DNA from: Gigaspora margarita
Lineage: Eukaryota > Glomeromycota > Glomeromycetes > Diversisporales > Gigasporaceae
Direction of reading: 5' to 3'
NCBI GenBank assembly: GCA_009809945.1
Contig: WTPW01001618.1
Coordinates: forward strand, 86,451 to 150,450
Length of the DNA stretch: 64,000 bases
Position 1 is the stretch's first letter; each line of letters begins with the position of its first letter. Position numbers and translations under genes: made by a program. This document shows positions 10,290 to 21,838 of this stretch, one piece after another. A model generated the notes under the pieces. That model did no database searches. It saw nothing but the letters and a program-made list of their open reading frames with translations, and was not told the origin of the DNA.

Positions 10290-12830
10290 TTTGTCAATTG
10301 TCACTCGACCTATTTCAACCACATGATGATGTAATACACATATGGGATCTCTCACGTGGTCCACAGACAGTTCCTAGAATTGTGTCCCACTAATGCATCA
10401 TCATTTGTTCTAATACCTGGTCTGTTCGATCAGACTAACACAGCAGCTATCTCTAATATCTGGGTTGTCCACCCGGGCTATTGACCACACCTTTATATCA
10501 ACCTAATCACCAAGATCTCCTTCCCAGTGGCGTGTGGGTGGGTAACAACTAGGGTTCCTCAAATTCAAATCAAATCAAATATTGGGTCAATTTGAATTTG
10601 ATCAAATCAAATTGACCCTGATTTGAATTTGATTTGATTCAAATATTTGGATTTGAATTTGATTTGAATTTGAATTTTTAATAGTAATTTTCAAATCAAA
10701 TCAAATATTTGTCAAATCAAATCAAATTTGATCAGATTTGAATTTGATCAAATCAAATATAGTCAAATTTGAATTTGAATTTGATCAAATATTTGATTCA
10801 AATATTTGAAGTTCAAATCAAATTGTGGAACCCTAGTAACAACTCTCTACTCCCTTCCTCCATCCCTTATAACCTCCTACTGACCCAACTGAACCAACAT
10901 CTCTCACACAATACCTTATCCTTATTCATTCTCTATACCCGTCACAAATACCTCATACTTTCTCAACCGAACCAATGCCTCCATGCAATATCTCACTCTC
11001 ACTCATTTTCCATACTTGTAATATCCATCACTACTAACTTCTACTTATCACTTATCAACTCTATGCTAAGGGCCTGGTTTACGGTGTTAAACGAATGATA
11101 CGTGACAATGTCACAGCATCTAACCTTCCTTCCTTTACAATCATTAGCTATCGAAGCACTCATCTTCGATATCTGGGTTTTCCACCCGGGCTATCGACTA
11201 CACCTGTATGCTAACCTAACTACCAAGATCTCCTTCCCAGTAGCGGGTGAGTGGGTAAGAACCCCCTACTCTCTTCCTCTTAAATAACAATCCCTTATAA
11301 CCATCCCTTATCCAACTGAACCAACTTCTCTCCCACAATACCTTATCCTTATTCATTCTCTATATCCGTCATCAGCACTTCAAACCACGCAATATCTCAT
11401 TCTTACTCATTTCCCATACTATAATATCCATCACCAATAACTCATACCTACCACTCATCCACTCTACGTCAAGAACCTGGTTCACAGTGATACATGGATG
11501 CCACATGACAATGTCATGACATCTAACTCTTAACATCATCTTCAGCATCCGGGTTGTCCACCCGGGCTATCGATCACACCTGTATATTAACCTAACCACT
11601 ATGATCTCCTTCCCAGTGGCAGGTGGGTGAGTAACAACCCCCCTACTCATTTCTACTTAAATAACCATCCTTTATAACCTCCTACTGATCTAACTGAACC
11701 AACATCTCTTACCTAATATCTTATCATTCATTCTCTATATTCGTCACCAATACCTCATACTTACTCAACCGAACCAATACCTCCCACACAATACCTTACT
11801 CTTACTCATTTCTTATACTTCCAATATCCGTCACCAATAACTCATACTTACCACTTATCAACTCTACGTCAAGGACCTGGCTCACAGTGACAAACGGATG
11901 CTGTCATGGCATCTAACTCTCAACAATCATCAGTACCAAAACATCATCTTCGACATCTGGGTTGTCCACTCAGGCTATCAACCGTACATGTATATCAACC
12001 TAACCATCAAGATCTCTTTCCCAGTAGTGGGTGTGAGTAACAAGCCTCACTCTCTTCATTTTAAATAACCATCCTTATAACTATCCTTTATCCAACTGAA
12101 CCAACATCTCTTACACAATACATTATCCTTAATCATTCTCTATACCGTCACCAATACTTACTCAACTGAACCAATACCTCCTATGCAATACCTCATCCTT
12201 ACTCATTTCCCATATTCCTAATATCCGTCACCAATATCATACTTACCACTCATCAACTCTACATCAAGGACCCAGCTTACAGTGATAAATGGATGCCACA
12301 TGACAACGCCATGACATCTACTCTTAACAACCCTTAGCTACCAAAGCATTCATCTTCGACACCTGGGTTGTCCACCCGGGCTATCAACCACACCCGTGTA
12401 TCAACCTAACCACCAAAATCTTCTTCCTAGTATTAAGTGGGTGGGTACAACTTCTCTACTCCTTTCCTCTTAAATAACCTTCCCTTATAACCTCATACTG
12501 ACCCAACTGAACCAACATCTCTCACACAATACCTTACACTTTTCCATTCTCTATATCTGTCACCAATACCACATACTCAACCAAACCAATACCTCCCACA
12601 CAATACCTCATTCTTACTCACTTCCATACTCCTAATATCCATCACAAATAACTCATACTTACCATTCATCAACTCTACAAAGACTCAGATCATAGCGATA
12701 AACAGATACTACGTGACAACATCACAGCGTCTAATTCTCCTTCCTTAAACAACCATCAGCTACCAAAGCATCATCTTCGATATTCAGGTTGTCCACTCGG
12801 GCTATCGACCATACTATAACTACACCCAAA
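10290..12830. repeat. ~410-bp satellite, about six units
   Basis: The anchor GGGTTGTCCACCCGGGCTAT recurs near 10462, 11175, 11551, 11959, 12364 and 12786, giving periods of ~419 (after removing an inserted 294 bp), 376, 408, 405 and 422. Units also share CAAGATCTCCTTCCCAGT, GAACCAACATCTCTCACAC and CAATACCTCATACTTACTCA. It is C-rich on the plus strand, unlike its AT-rich setting. Open frames inside (10769-11287) follow the repeat, not a protein family. A further copy lies inverted at 34600-35215. Confidence 0.85.
10550..10835. mobile_element. hAT-type MITE inserted in a satellite unit
   Basis: 286 bp, with a perfect 8-bp TSD GTAACAAC (10542-10549, 10836-10843) that matches satellite sequence. 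Tips TAGGGTTCCTCAAATTCAAA and, reversed, TAGGGTTCCACAATTTGATT. The whole body is a tandem/inverted run of AAATCAAATTTGA-type words. Confidence 0.85.
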
Positions 12831-13241
12831 ACACAAGAACTCTCATTAAACCCAAATGTCATCTCTCGTCCAACATATTATTCCTACACATTTCTTATAC
12901 GTACAATATCTGCTGTAAACACCTCATGTTACGTCGACCCTCCCTCCCTGCCCAATTAGCTACCAAAATTTACCTGTCGGGATGACAGTCATATAAGAAG
13001 CTAGGGCCGATGTGACTATGTTTAAATAATTGACGACAGCCAGTTATACAGAATTCCAACGCTTCAATGGCCTGTCAGAATGACAGTTATAAAAAGCAAC
13101 AAAAAGAATATTCTCGATGCTAGAAAAACTGCGTAGGTTGCTCAACTAGCAGGAGAAAACACCCAGATGTATTTCTGTAGAAGTCTCCAGAAAATGAGAG
13201 ACAAAACAAATCCTGCGCATCCCGTGCGTTGCCCATCACTA

Positions 13242-13800
13242 CTCAGCATATTTATGAATATTATATTATACGAATTTACAGATTTTAACTAAGGTTTTAA
13301 TTTTTATACAAAGCTCCCATGGCAGAGCCACGGGTCAGGTGCTAGTATATTCTCAAAAGTAATGATGAAGTTTACAATTAGCTAATTTGTAAAAATTTAT
13401 ATATGTAGGCAAAATCTAATTAAGAATCAATATGTAGTATCTTTATTTAGATGTAATAAGGATAAAAATTACAAAAAAAAATTTATCATGCGGTATTATT
13501 AGAGATGGGAAAAATGCGCATTTTATAATAAAATGCACATAATACCGCATGATAAAATGTTTTTTTGTAATTTTTATTAAATAAAGATACTACATATTGA
13601 TTCTTAATCAGATTCAATCTACTTGTATAAATTTTTACAAATTGGCTAATTGTAAACTTCGTCATTGCTTATCTATATAATTTGAGAATATACTAGCATC
13701 TGACCCATGGCTCTGCCACGGGAGCTTTGTATAAAACTTTAAAACCTTAGTTAAAATCTGTAAATTCGCATAATAAAATATTCATAAATATGCTGAGTTA
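13242..13800. repeat. ~560-bp near-perfect palindrome
   Basis: Left arm 13242-13500 and right arm ~13530-13800 mirror each other, including both Helitron 3' ends (GGCAGAGCCACGGG in one orientation, CCCATGGCTCTGCC in the other) and 150-170 bp of flank on each side. The axis is near 13520, around ATGCGCATTTTATAATAAAA. Confidence 0.85.
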
Positions 13801-14747
13801 GTTTGTATTGGATCATCACAAAAAAATTCTGTTACTGAACATACTTTTCTATTAACTACAGTATATATTTAAGATTTATATATTCATATATGAAATTAGT
13901 AGATATTTTGGTGCAGACAGGACATTTGTGACTGTGGGATATTTTATTTTTTTTGGTTGATTCCCAATTACGATGTACAATGTCATGTTTTGCAAGTACA
14001 AATTTGTATTAGTATTCACCAACTATGATGCATTTCTTCACAATTATATTTTCTCATATCAACTGTTATGAATTTGAATTGTGATAACATTTTTGATTAT
14101 AACCTGCTCATTGATATATTCGTCTTGACATTTTGATCATGGTTATATAGGTAATCAAAAAGTGTTAACTTGATTATTTAGCTATATTAGTTTTAGCACA
14201 CTGATCACTTTTTTGAACGTAACCGTGGTTTTATTTTATAGATTGGTATGTCGACATAAAACTACAAATCAATGAGAAATTAGTAAAAATCAATTATTTA
14301 AATATTTGGTTGAATTTAATTTTTTTTGATATTTTTAATAATTTTTTTATTAATCTTATCTTTTATCTATCGCGGAGTACTTGTCGTGTTCTTGCATTTG
14401 TTCTTGCACTTGCACTTATACTTTACTTAATCTTGAACTTGGGATTATTATACAAAACATTTTCAATTTCATGAGCTTTTTTAGCACAAAATAGTTCATA
14501 AATATTAGGCAATCAAACAACCAAAGTAAATTTGGCAAATTCACGTTTTATGAGTTTGTATTGTTTAAGGGCNTTAATAAGGACGTTAAAAAATAATATA
14601 ATAATTGCTTGAATGCTTCAACCATGGTAATNNTCATAATCATCTTACGTATTTCTNTTAATTTTCCNACATTAAGGNCATATTTTTNGGATACGACCAA
14701 ACAAAAATGTAAAACAAACAGACCAAGAATTGAAGTATATAGATAGA
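13693..14747 (-). mobile_element. Non-autonomous Helitron (minus strand)
   Basis: Read on the minus strand it starts TCTATCTATATACTTCAATT at 14747 and ends with the same CCCATGGC-type hairpin and CTAG (13696-13693), followed by T. It matches the plus-strand Helitron at both ends but is only ~1.06 kb and lacks the satellite. The central part (13800-14520) is AT-rich with no recognised gene. Confidence 0.7.
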
Positions 14748-15118
14748 TTAGATTGTCATTTACATTTATTTTATATTTAATTTTCTATATAAAATCTTGA
14801 TGGGATAAAGTGCGCATGATTCAGAAACATGCGCATGATTGAGGAATCATACGCACGCATGAAACCCATCACTAGTATTGCAGTATCATTCCGTGTTGCA
14901 ATTTTTTATAGGGTTACTGAACCCGAACATGTTCATGAACTTTTGAACCGAACCTGAACCAAACCCAGACTTGGTTTAAAAGTTCAATACCGAACTCAGA
15001 CTGAACTGGGTTTTTAAAATTAAGTCTGGTTCAGGTTTGGTTCGAATTCGGACCGAACTCGAACTCAAACCAATATTCGGTTCGGTTCAGTTTTTAGGAA
15101 CACTACTATATACTTTAC

Positions 15119-15910
15119 TAGTAATAGTAAATGACCTGAAATGACCCAAATAACTCAAATGACAAATGACTAGTCATTGGATCATTTGAGGTTCAAATAA
15201 CCTAGAAGGTCATTTAACATATGTTAGCTAATATTCTAATGCTCTTTAACCAATCAGAATTGGCTGCCAAACAAAATTATAACATAATCAATAAATAATC
15301 AATTAATATTTATTTCTTCAGCTTAAGATATAAATATTAATTGACTTAATAAAATTTGGGACTTTAATATATAGCTAAGATTATCAATAAGGAAAGTAAT
15401 AAGTTTGATAACTTTTTATATGAGCAATTCAACTAATAAAATTATTTTATATGCCAATAACCAAAATGAACTTGATAACCAAAAGATCTTGTCATGATTT
15501 AATAGCTTGGGAGTCATTTAAATTTTGATCAAATGAACTAGTTATTTACTATTCCTAGGTTGGACCATGCATATAAAATTTTATTTGGTTTGGGCCTGAG
15601 TCTACAAATACCTAGCCCAACCCAGCTTATTTTAAAACCTATATGTTGCATAATTGTTATGCAATTGATCAATCTATGTAAAATCTATGTAAAAAATATT
15701 AAATATGGGATACAAACTCTATATACATAATTGCCCAATGACTAAATAACCTTCAAATGACCTTGGTACTTTCTAAATAACCATGATTATTTGGTTACAA
15801 GTTATTTCTAAATGACTAAAAATTGAGATGACCATTAATGACCAGTTATTTCAGAGTCATTTGAGATCATTTGAAAATTTTGCAAATAACTAGACCATTT
15901 ACTATCACTA
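15119..15910. mobile_element. hAT-type element with AATGACC subterminal repeats
   Basis: 792 bp with a perfect 8-bp TSD TACTTTAC (15111-15118, 15911-15918). The left copy overlaps the right TSD of the 9724-15105 element by three bases, so the two insertions are almost contiguous. Tips TAGTAATAGTAAATGACCTG and, reversed, TAGTGATAGTAAATGGTCTA. Both arms repeat AAATGACC or AAATAACC many times. No coding capacity. Confidence 0.85.
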
Positions 15911-15959
15911 TACTTTACTATATACTCATGTTCAAGAAAAAACTTCCTCAATACTTATG

Positions 15960-16680
15960 TATCAAGACAGTAAGTCATAATAGAAGTCATGACTTTTAAC
16001 TCATTACAATAGCAGGTAAATCTTGCAACAAAATTTTTAACAATAGAAATAATTTTAATACAAACAACAACTACATAGTAAATCACAATGGGAGTCACAA
16101 CTGTTAGTTCCAACAAACTAATTCAACTATATACTGCATGTACCACAATAGCTTATAAATTTCATAACAAATTTTTTACAGTAATTTCTGATAGATTTTA
16201 TGACTTTATTTATAATTAAACCTCCATATACTGCCTGTTGCTGCAGTAGTCAGTGTGCCTTGCAATAAAATTTTTTATAGCATAATTTCAATACAAAGCT
16301 AATTCAATCTTAACTGCATAATGTGCAAAAAAATTTTTGATAGCAAAATTATTTATAGTAAAATTGTTTACAGTATATCATTGTATATAGAATTCATAAC
16401 TGTAATTCCTACACAAAATGTGTATTATGATAGCAAACTTTTTACAATAAATCATGATAGAATTTATAATAATGATTCTAATACAAACTAACTCAATTTT
16501 AACAATATACTGTGTATTACTATAATAGCTTGTAATATTTTGTATAAAATTTTTACAATAAATATGATAGAAATTGTGACTTAATTTTAATACATACAGC
16601 ATGCCACCACATTAGTAATACAAGCTAACTTAACCACATATTTGTTATTGTAAAGCTTTTAAGTTTTATAATTGAATTTT
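15960..16680. repeat. Degenerate tandem repeat, ~115-130-bp unit
   Basis: Words such as CAACAAAATTTTTTACAATA, ATTTCTGATAGATTTTATGA, TTCAATACAAACTAATTCAA and ATATACTGCATGTACCAC return about six times. Copies are diverged. Open frames here are artefacts. Confidence 0.6.
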
Positions 16681-16748
16681 TTAAATAGGAAGTTCAATAT
16701 AAACTAACTCATAGATAGCTAATACAGTAAAGTTATTGATGATGATAT

Positions 16749-17600
16749 CAGTCATAGGACATGTTACACCTGTTGATATATAAGTGTAAGTTTATAATAA
16801 AAATTATAATAAAAACATATGAATTTACTATAAATTTAAGCCTCACATTATTTCAACTTATATATTAACTTTTTTCAAATTTTGCGATTAAGCATATGGA
16901 AAATAGTAGATTAAAATTACTTAGAACACTTTTTTAGAAATATGTTAATTATGTACAATTTCAAATGTAACTTTGTCAAAAACAAATATTCACTAATTTT
17001 AAATCAACAATTATATGTAAAATTATGCTCTGAATAACTTTACTTAGTAGCAAAATATAGGTTATCTTGACAAAAAAATGGGTTAGCTATATACTGAAGT
17101 TAAAAAATTTTGTTTTGTAATATAAACCCCCTTTTTTGTCAAGATAACCTGCTTTGAGCTTCTAAATAAACTTGTTCAGCATGTAATGTTTACTTAGAAG
17201 CTCAAAGCAGGTTATCTTTGACAAAAAAGTGGGGTTTATATTACAAAACAAAAAATTTTATATTTAGTATATAGCTACCCTTTTTTTTGTCAAGATAACC
17301 TATATTTCGCTGCTAAGTAAAGTTGTTCAGAGCATAATTTTACATATAATTGCTGATTTAAATTAGTGAATATTTGTTTTGACAAAGTTACATTTTGAAA
17401 TTGTACAAAATTAACAAATTTTTAAAAAAGTGTTCTAAGTAACCTTAATCTACTATTTTCAATATGCTTAATCGCAAAATTTGAAAAAAGTTAATATATA
17501 AGTTGAAAATAATGTGAGGCTTAAATTTATAGTAAATTCATATGTTTTTATTATAATTTTTATTATAATTTATCATCCAGCGTGACATGTCCTATGACTG
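16749..17600. mobile_element. 852-bp foldback element, TIR CAGTCATAGGACATGT
   Basis: Perfect outer 16 bp CAGTCATAGGACATGT on both ends, arms of ~420 bp that remain highly similar to an axis near 17180. The module GGTTATCTTGACAAAAAA occurs four times, twice in each orientation, beside AAGTAAAGTTGTTCAGAGCA. The flanks read ATAT/ATAT or TA/TA, so a TA-type insertion is possible but not proven. Confidence 0.75.
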
Positions 17601-18730
17601 ATATGGTGAAATTATAAAAATTAAAAAATAATAAATCTTTAAATAAAAGGTCTTAAAATTTATTTAAGAATACCCATACTTTGTTACTTCTGATGAATAA
17701 GCTTAAGAAAAATAATTTTTTCAAATATGGGAAAAAATTTTAATTTACACGAATATATCTACCGCAATAAGTAGTAACAACTAAAAAAAAAACTTAAAAC
17801 TAATTTGCTATAGAACTACCTACACTAAAATTCTATCATAATATTTTGATACACAAAATTAATTATATTTCGCATAGCTCACTGCATTTGCCCGACGTGT
17901 TTCTTTTGTACATGTGGCTTAATCTATTTGTATATTAAGAAAAGTTTACTTTTGTTTATACATAACACAAAAAGTTTATATAACTGATAAGAGACATGCC
18001 TTTATATCATTATAATAACTATCACTTTATATGGAATATTTATAAGGACCTTTTTTTTTAATGTTCAATTTAAACTATCTATAACAAATTTCCGTATTTT
18101 ATCATACTAAAATTCTTTCGAACTTATTTTATTGAGAAATCAACCTACAAATAATCTTAAACAATTATCTCAAACGGATATACATTGGAAAGACGAATAG
18201 AACAATAAGTGCCGTCCAAGAGAAAAGAAAGGTCTATATTATTATATAACTAGGAAAATGGGAACCATTTAAAGTCCAAAGGACCAAATATAAAATCAAT
18301 TTTTATGTTATCTGTTACGTTATACCTGATCTATCCAATCAGGATTCAGAACTTGTTAACACACGGGCATCGGGTGTACTATTGCTCGTTGTATATTTTA
18401 GTACATGTTATAGGCCAAAATTTTACGCAGTATCAGCTGCCACAACTATTATTATGAGTGTTGCCAAGGGAAATTGTAAGCCGTTTTTTAAAATAATAAA
18501 AATATCTTTAAAGGTTAAGTAATTGAACATTTAAGATTTTAAAATTATTCGAACCTTCCGATCCAAATGATATTAAAATCATAAGTATTAATATACTAGT
18601 TTTAAAGAAATTTTTATTTTAAAAATGATTTGCAAGTTTCCTTTGGCATCACTAATAAGTTATTTATTATATTCAGCTTCAGCCATGACAAGATTAGTAG
18701 TTAATATACCTGACACAATGAAAAAGCTAT
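17601..18730. other. Intergenic AT-rich DNA, one possible MITE
   Basis: No gene seen. At 18453-18651 a weak inverted pair, GTTGCCAAGGGAAATTGTAA and (reversed) GATGCCAAAGGAAACTTGCA, suggests an old hAT-like MITE, but its TSD is not readable. Confidence 0.35.
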
Positions 18731-19055
18731 GCAAGTAAATGACTGCATATAAAATTTTTAATTTTCATACTAAGCCATATTAATAGCAAATGAATAACTA
18801 CATATAAAATTTTTAATTTTCATACTAAGCCATATAAATAGCAAGTGAATAACTACATATAAAAATTTTAATTTTCACACTAAGCCATATAAATAGCAAG
18901 TGATAACTACTTATAAAATTTTTTAATTTTCACACTAAGCCATATAAATAGTAGTGAATAAATACATGTAAAATTCTAATTTCAAATTAAACCATATAAA
19001 TAGCAAGTGAATAACTACATGTAAAGATTCTAATTTACACTTAGTCATATAAACA
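18731..19055. repeat. Tandem repeat, ~61-bp unit, five to six copies
   Basis: The unit is AAGTGAATAACTACATATAA then AATTTTTAATTTTCATACTA and AGCCATATAAATAGC. The first copies are close to identical, the last two more diverged. Confidence 0.8.
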
Positions 19056-19083
19056 AATAAAGGCCTCAAAGATTAGTTTTAAG

Positions 19084-19791
19084 CAGGGTACCGAATAATT
19101 GATTATGAAGGAATTAATTGCAATTATTTGTTCACAATTAATTGATTGGTGGCGCAGCCACAATTAAACAATTAATCGCATTTTAAAAATGTGATAATTT
19201 ACTGATTTTGACGTCAAAATTATCAGCAAAAAACAAGCTAATTATATGATTTAATAAAGCAAAAAAAAAAAGCATATATGATTAGATAAATAAAAAAAGC
19301 TTATATGATTAAATAAATAAAAAAAGCTTATACGATTAAAAAAAAAAGCCTATATGATTGGATAAAGAAGTGTTTTTTTCTTTTTAAAAACACATATACA
19401 GAAGTAATTTTATTTTTAAATTGATTACAATGCGCAAATGTTACGTAGAGGCCTTTTTTCGAACGTTTGTTTTCGCTTGTAAAGTATTATACAGACTGGA
19501 GGAAGACTCTTGATCTGTATACCTTGGAAACCCTTTATTGCTAAGAGTAAATAGTAAAATGTGGTTGATTCAAGGCGTTCATCAAATTAAATAATAGTTT
19601 CTACATGCATTTGATTTCATTTATTTTAATGAAAATTTTAGTTACTGTATTTTTGAAATAACGTTTCGATACTTTTATTATAAAAATTGCAATTAATTGC
19701 AATTATTTCACAATTAATTATTTGCAATTGTTGTTTGTAACAATGTCAATTAAATAATAATTTAATTGCAATTGAATTTTCGGTACCCCTG
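19084..19791. mobile_element. hAT-type element with CAATTAATTG subterminal repeats
   Basis: 708 bp. Tips CAGGGTACCGAATAATTGAT and, reversed, CAGGGGTACCGAAAATTCAA. The flanks GTTTTAAG and GTGTTAAG match 7 of 8. Both arms repeat AATTAATTGCAATTA. A short tandem (AAAAAAAGCTTATATGATTA, four copies, 19258-19365) lies inside. It ends 180 bp before the oxidase gene. Confidence 0.75.
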
Positions 19792-19971
19792 GTGTTAAGT
19801 AATGCCAAGGACTTTGTTTTACACAGCTTCTAACATTCAAAACAAATCGGTATTTAAACAATATAAAAGGCTTTCTATAATCTTCAATGCACAACATTTT
19901 TTACAACGTTGCTTTCATAATCATAAAAAAAATTTTTTTTTTAAAAAAAATAGTTAAAGATTTATTGCACA

Positions 19972-21568
19972 ATGATTTCGTATATTTACATTGCATTTTT
20001 TTTTATTGCAACTATTTATGCATTCCAGGATGACGTATGTCATGGAGAAGAGTCTCTTCGAGACTGTCTCAAAGATTCTAAATTTGAAGGGACTACTCAT
20101 TTTCGGAGTGACATTGTCTATGATGTTGATCTTGGCAGAGAATATAATTTACGAGTAATTCGTTATCCAGTAGCTTTTGTCCATCCAATTAATAAAATTG
20201 ATGTTAGTAAAGCTATTATATGTGGAGCAAACCATATCTTTCCCGTTATTGCAAGATCAGGTGGTCATTCTTTTGAAAGTTATAGCATTGGCGATAAAAA
20301 TTGTACACTAGTCGTTGATCTTATAAATTTCAATAAAATTAGTATCAATAAAGCCGACAAAACTGCGTGGTCGGACCGGGATGTAGACTAGGAAGAGTAT
20401 ATTACGAATTAAATAGGGCTGGATTTGCATTTCCATCTGGAAGCTGTCCTAGCGTTGGTGCTGGTGGTGTTATATTAGGAGGTGTAAGTATTATTTTAAA
20501 AAGCTAGTGAGTATCTTTACAGACTTGAGAATACTTCAAAATTAAAGAATTTACATCTTTTTTCAATAGGGTGAAGGACTTCTCATACGAAAATTTGGAA
20601 TGTCATCTGATAATCTCGTTGATGCACAAATTGTTTTAGCAGATGGGACAATAGTTGAAAATGCTAATGCTACTAAATATGCAGACCTTTTTTGGGCTCT
20701 TAAAGGTGCGGGAAATGCTGGTTATGGCATCGTAACAAGCTTAACCCTACAGATCCACGAAATACCAAAGACAGTAACTCTCATGAATTTTACATATAAT
20801 TTTAATCCTGAATCGATAAAATTAATATATCAGACAATAAATGAACTTGGGCGGGGATTTGATAAAGATTTAACAATAATAATTGGTTTCTTGCATCCTG
20901 GAAATGTGGCCTTTGTTCGAGGTATTTATCTCGGTCCTCAAAACAAATTAGAGGAAATTTTAGGGGACTTTATTGAAAAATCTAAACCTAAAGAAGATAA
21001 AGAATGGAGATACAGTGAGGGAGATTGGTTTAGTTCGATCTATAAAAATTCACGCTACCCTATGAATACAGAAGAGGGTGCCAAACATCCTAGAACTGTT
21101 TCAAGATCTCTTAAAATAAAATCTTTTTATGTTGACAATCCAGGGCTAAGTAACAAAGGGGTTGAGTCATTATTCGACTTTATGGAAGCTATAAAAAAAG
21201 AAGAAGGATGCGGATTTTATATAGAGACAACATTATATGGTGGCGGAGAAGTTAATGAGATTCCCCGAAATAAAACAGCATTTGTTCACAGAGGTTTTAT
21301 GTATGATATATTAACTGATGTATCTTTACCACTAACTGGTGGAGAAAAATGTTTGAACCTTTTAGAAAATTTTGCCTTAGAATTTCGAAAATATACTAGC
21401 TTTGAAAGTTTTCAAAATATAATTGATAAAGAATTAGATTTTTGGCAACATAGATATTATCGTGAAAATATTGAAAAGTTGGTGGAAATTAAATTAAAAT
21501 ACGACCCTCATGAAGTATTTCGTTGGAGCCAAAGTATTCCTGCTTCTTTTTCTTCTATAGAAGGTTAA
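19972..21568 (+). CDS. Secreted berberine-bridge-enzyme-like FAD oxidase, one apparent frameshift
   Basis: Two exons: 19972-20483 and 20570-21568, with an 86-bp GT-AG intron (GTAAGTATT...TTTCAATAG). About 503 residues, normal for the family. Residues 1-17 are a hydrophobic signal peptide (MISYIYIAFFFIATIYA). The FAD-binding PCMH domain follows: PVIARSGGHSFESYS supplies His99, and GSCPSVGAGG supplies Cys159, the His/Cys pair that holds FAD by two covalent bonds in berberine bridge enzymes; then GGGEGLLIRKFGMSSDN and FWALKGAGNAGYGIVTSL. The C-terminal BBE segment (YYRENIEKLVEIKLKYDPHE, QSIPAS) is present. Such enzymes oxidise sugars or alcohols with O2, giving peroxide; the substrate is not readable. 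Near 20368-20371 one base is missing: a +1 change restores VGPGCRLGRVYYELN, otherwise a stop follows at 20389. It is either a base error or a very young lesion, since the rest is open. No partner genes nearby. Confidence 0.8.
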
Positions 21569-21838
21569 AGCTATATTAAACTGAGCGAATACAGTCACGC
21601 CAAAGACCAGGAACGCAATATAATCCGAGATGCAGTTGTTCAAATTATTTTGATTTAGAACATATACTTATTATTTATAAATATTTACTCGTACATATTA
21701 GAGTGTATATGTCAAAAAATTTATATTTTTTAATATTTTAATTTTGTAAATGACTCCATGACTCATTCAAATACATATCTCATCGTGAGTCTAAATGATC
21801 AAGTAGTACGTGTCTCTTATTTAAGAGAAATTTATAAT

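Larger units (their letters stand above)
10072..13345 (+). mobile_element. Non-autonomous Helitron (plus strand)
   Basis: The 5' end is TCTATCTATATACTTCAATT, preceded by A, and leads into the family head CATTTTTGATTGGTCGTATC. The 3' end is a hairpin CCCATGGC-AGA-GCCACGGG followed by TCAGGTG and CTAG, with T next (13346). TC start, hairpin about 10 nt before CTRR and A/T insertion are Helitron hallmarks. It holds no Rep-helicase; most of it is the ~410-bp satellite array. Confidence 0.75.
9724..15105. mobile_element. Large hAT-type element carrying two Helitrons and a satellite array
   Basis: Flanked by a perfect 8-bp TSD CTATATAC (9716-9723, 15106-15113). The tips are TAGTGTTCCGAAGTTGGGTT and, reversed, TAGTGTTCCTAAAAACTGAA. 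Just inside, both arms are packed with the word GGTTC/GAACC (about 200 bp each), then share GCGCATGATTC/CAATCATGCGC words and CATCAAGATTTTATATA. The inverted homology reaches ~10290 on the left and ~14560 on the right. The interior is not transposase but two opposed Helitrons, a palindrome and a ~410-bp satellite. Scattered Ns at 14570-14690 mark weak consensus. No autonomous gene was found. Confidence 0.8.

Noticed and set aside
10769-11287. Two plus-strand open frames suggestive of a Leu/Ser/His-rich protein
   Set aside because: They follow the ~410-bp satellite and start inside a MITE; other units lack a conserved frame.
18540-18590. tRNA-like patch near ATTCGAACCTTCCGATCC
   Set aside because: No cloverleaf partners (acceptor or anticodon stems) could be found around it.
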